Part shown: piece after piece, positions 63,391-64,000 of the stretch
How the letters are laid out: each line of letters starts with the position of its first letter
Position numbering within the stretch: position 1 is the first letter of the stretch
Translations under genes and position numbers: made by a program
The notes under the pieces: model-generated
The model's input: only the letters and a program-made list of their open reading frames with translations
The model's database searches: none
What the model was told of the DNA's origin: nothing
Assembly: GCF_007992095.1 (NCBI RefSeq)
Contig: NZ_BJZP01000004.1
Location: 124,001-188,000, forward strand
DNA: 64,000 nt
Source: Paenirhizobium naphthalenivorans
GTDB taxonomy: Bacteria; Pseudomonadota; Alphaproteobacteria; Rhizobiales; Rhizobiaceae
Reading direction: 5' to 3'

Positions 63391-63672
63391 GGGGGCTCCA
63401 GAGGGGGCATACAAATCGAAAAGCCAGCCAATGCGGCGGCTCGCGGGAGGTTTCAATGGCGGTATTCACAGCGAATAGCGGCCAGATCAACCCTTTTGTT
63501 TGAACCGGGCGAAAACGTCTTTACTGTCACCATTTGCAAACCCGGCGGCGGACCATCGACGCATGACCGTCTGGGGCAAGCCGAGCCGCGGCTGGGATGA
63601 CTGCGGCTCCTTCGCCGGAAGCACGGGGGATTTACGGCACGCGGGCGCAACCCCTGGTCTCTTTCGGGGGCC

Positions 63673-64000
63673 TCAGTCGCTGACGATGGTGAGTTCGGGC
63701 GTGCCTTGGAGGTGGAGGCGGATGCGTCCGCGGTCGGCGCGGGTAATACGGATCGGTCCGCCCTTTTCTTCGAGCCGGCGGCGCAACAGTATCAGCCGGG
63801 TCTCGAGGTTGTCCTTGACGTCAGGCAGTTGCAGGCTGCGGTCACGGCGGATCTCGCGATTGAGAAACTCCTGCCGCCCGCTGGCCGCATGTTCCTCAAT
63901 GAAATGTTTGAGCAGCCGCCCCGGAACCCCCCGGATCAGATAGTCATTATCGACGAAGATCGAGCCGTCGCGCGGATAGAAACGGATGCGCAGGGTGCCG
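63673..64000 (-). CDS. C-terminal end of a gene with a winged-helix-like module (5' part outside window)
   Basis: On the minus strand an open frame runs from the right edge to TGA 63673-63675. The 108 visible residues include LIRGVPGRLLKHFIEEH, then REIRRDRSLQLPDVKDNLE, then RLILLRRRLEEKGGPIRI, and end RGRIRLHLQGTPELTIVSD. The helix order resembles a winged-helix DNA-binding domain of the response-regulator C-terminal type. No start is inside the window, so the protein's full architecture is unknown. Confidence 0.7.
   Translation of the reverse strand, partial: GTLRIRFYPRDGSIFVDNDYLIRGVPGRLLKHFIEEHAASGRQEFLNREIRRDRSLQLPDVKDNLETRLILLRRRLEEKGGPIRITRADRGRIRLHLQGTPELTIVSD

Noticed and set aside
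1-64000. CRISPR array or cas genes
   Set aside because: No regular direct repeats with spacers and no Cas-like proteins.

Overview
The window looks like chromosomal DNA of an alphaproteobacterium of the Rhizobiaceae (Rhizobium/Agrobacterium type). GC content is high, long antisense open frames shadow the real genes, and the gene content is rhizobial: a DsbA-smc-ppdK order, betIBA, a Rhizobium-etli-type class 3 L-asparaginase, an alpha-type flagellin, rhizobial small conserved proteins, and dispersed palindromic intergenic repeats of the RIME/REP kind. I could not assign a species.

Layout. 1-13.4 kb: end of a DsbA-like gene, smc, a PAS-GGDEF cyclase, an Ivy-type lysozyme-inhibitor homologue, pyruvate phosphate dikinase, two membrane proteins (one DUF1499), a secreted esterase, and an MBL-hydrolase/cupin pair. 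13.7-18 kb: tRNA-Gln(TTG), an alpha-glucan phosphorylase, a truncated IS5-type transposase and a decayed coding remnant, which together look like an accessory patch. 18-20.5 kb: an orphan flagellin, a lipoprotein, tRNA-Pro(CGG) and a DUF6522 protein. 20.5-28.8 kb: a complete sulfur supply block, with cysH-cysD-cysN on the minus strand and sbp-cysT-cysW-cysA on the plus strand, separated by an Rrf2 regulator with four cysteines. 28.9-34.3 kb: a CLC transporter and the betIBA operon (choline to glycine betaine) with a BetI-like operator. 34.4-46.5 kb: an EAL-CBS-GGDEF protein, a quinone oxidoreductase, an MFS gene of foreign composition, a SPINDLY-type O-GlcNAc transferase, a short structured transcript with a 24-codon ORF, asparaginase, VOC, GST, DUF2087, and a GAF-GGDEF-EAL protein. 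46.6-54.8 kb: a Tat-exported beta-helix protein, a MarR/DHA2 efflux pair, two tandem L,D-transpeptidases, the OhrR/Ohr peroxide pair and a PAP2 phosphatase. 55-58.6 kb: a cold-adaptation-like group (rpsU, two cspA genes, a fatty acid desaturase, small conserved proteins). 58.7-64 kb: a HerA-like ATPase, a small helical protein, an amidase-MYG1 pair and the end of a further gene.

The main biochemical themes are sulfate uptake and reduction, osmoprotectant synthesis, peroxide defence, cell-wall cross-linking, cyclic-di-GMP turnover (three proteins) and the cold response. The least explained item is the short transcript at about 41.24-41.47 kb: an extended Shine-Dalgarno sequence, a 24-codon ORF, two further stems and a strong terminator, placed just before the asparaginase gene. 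It is a candidate small protein, dual-function sRNA or attenuating leader.
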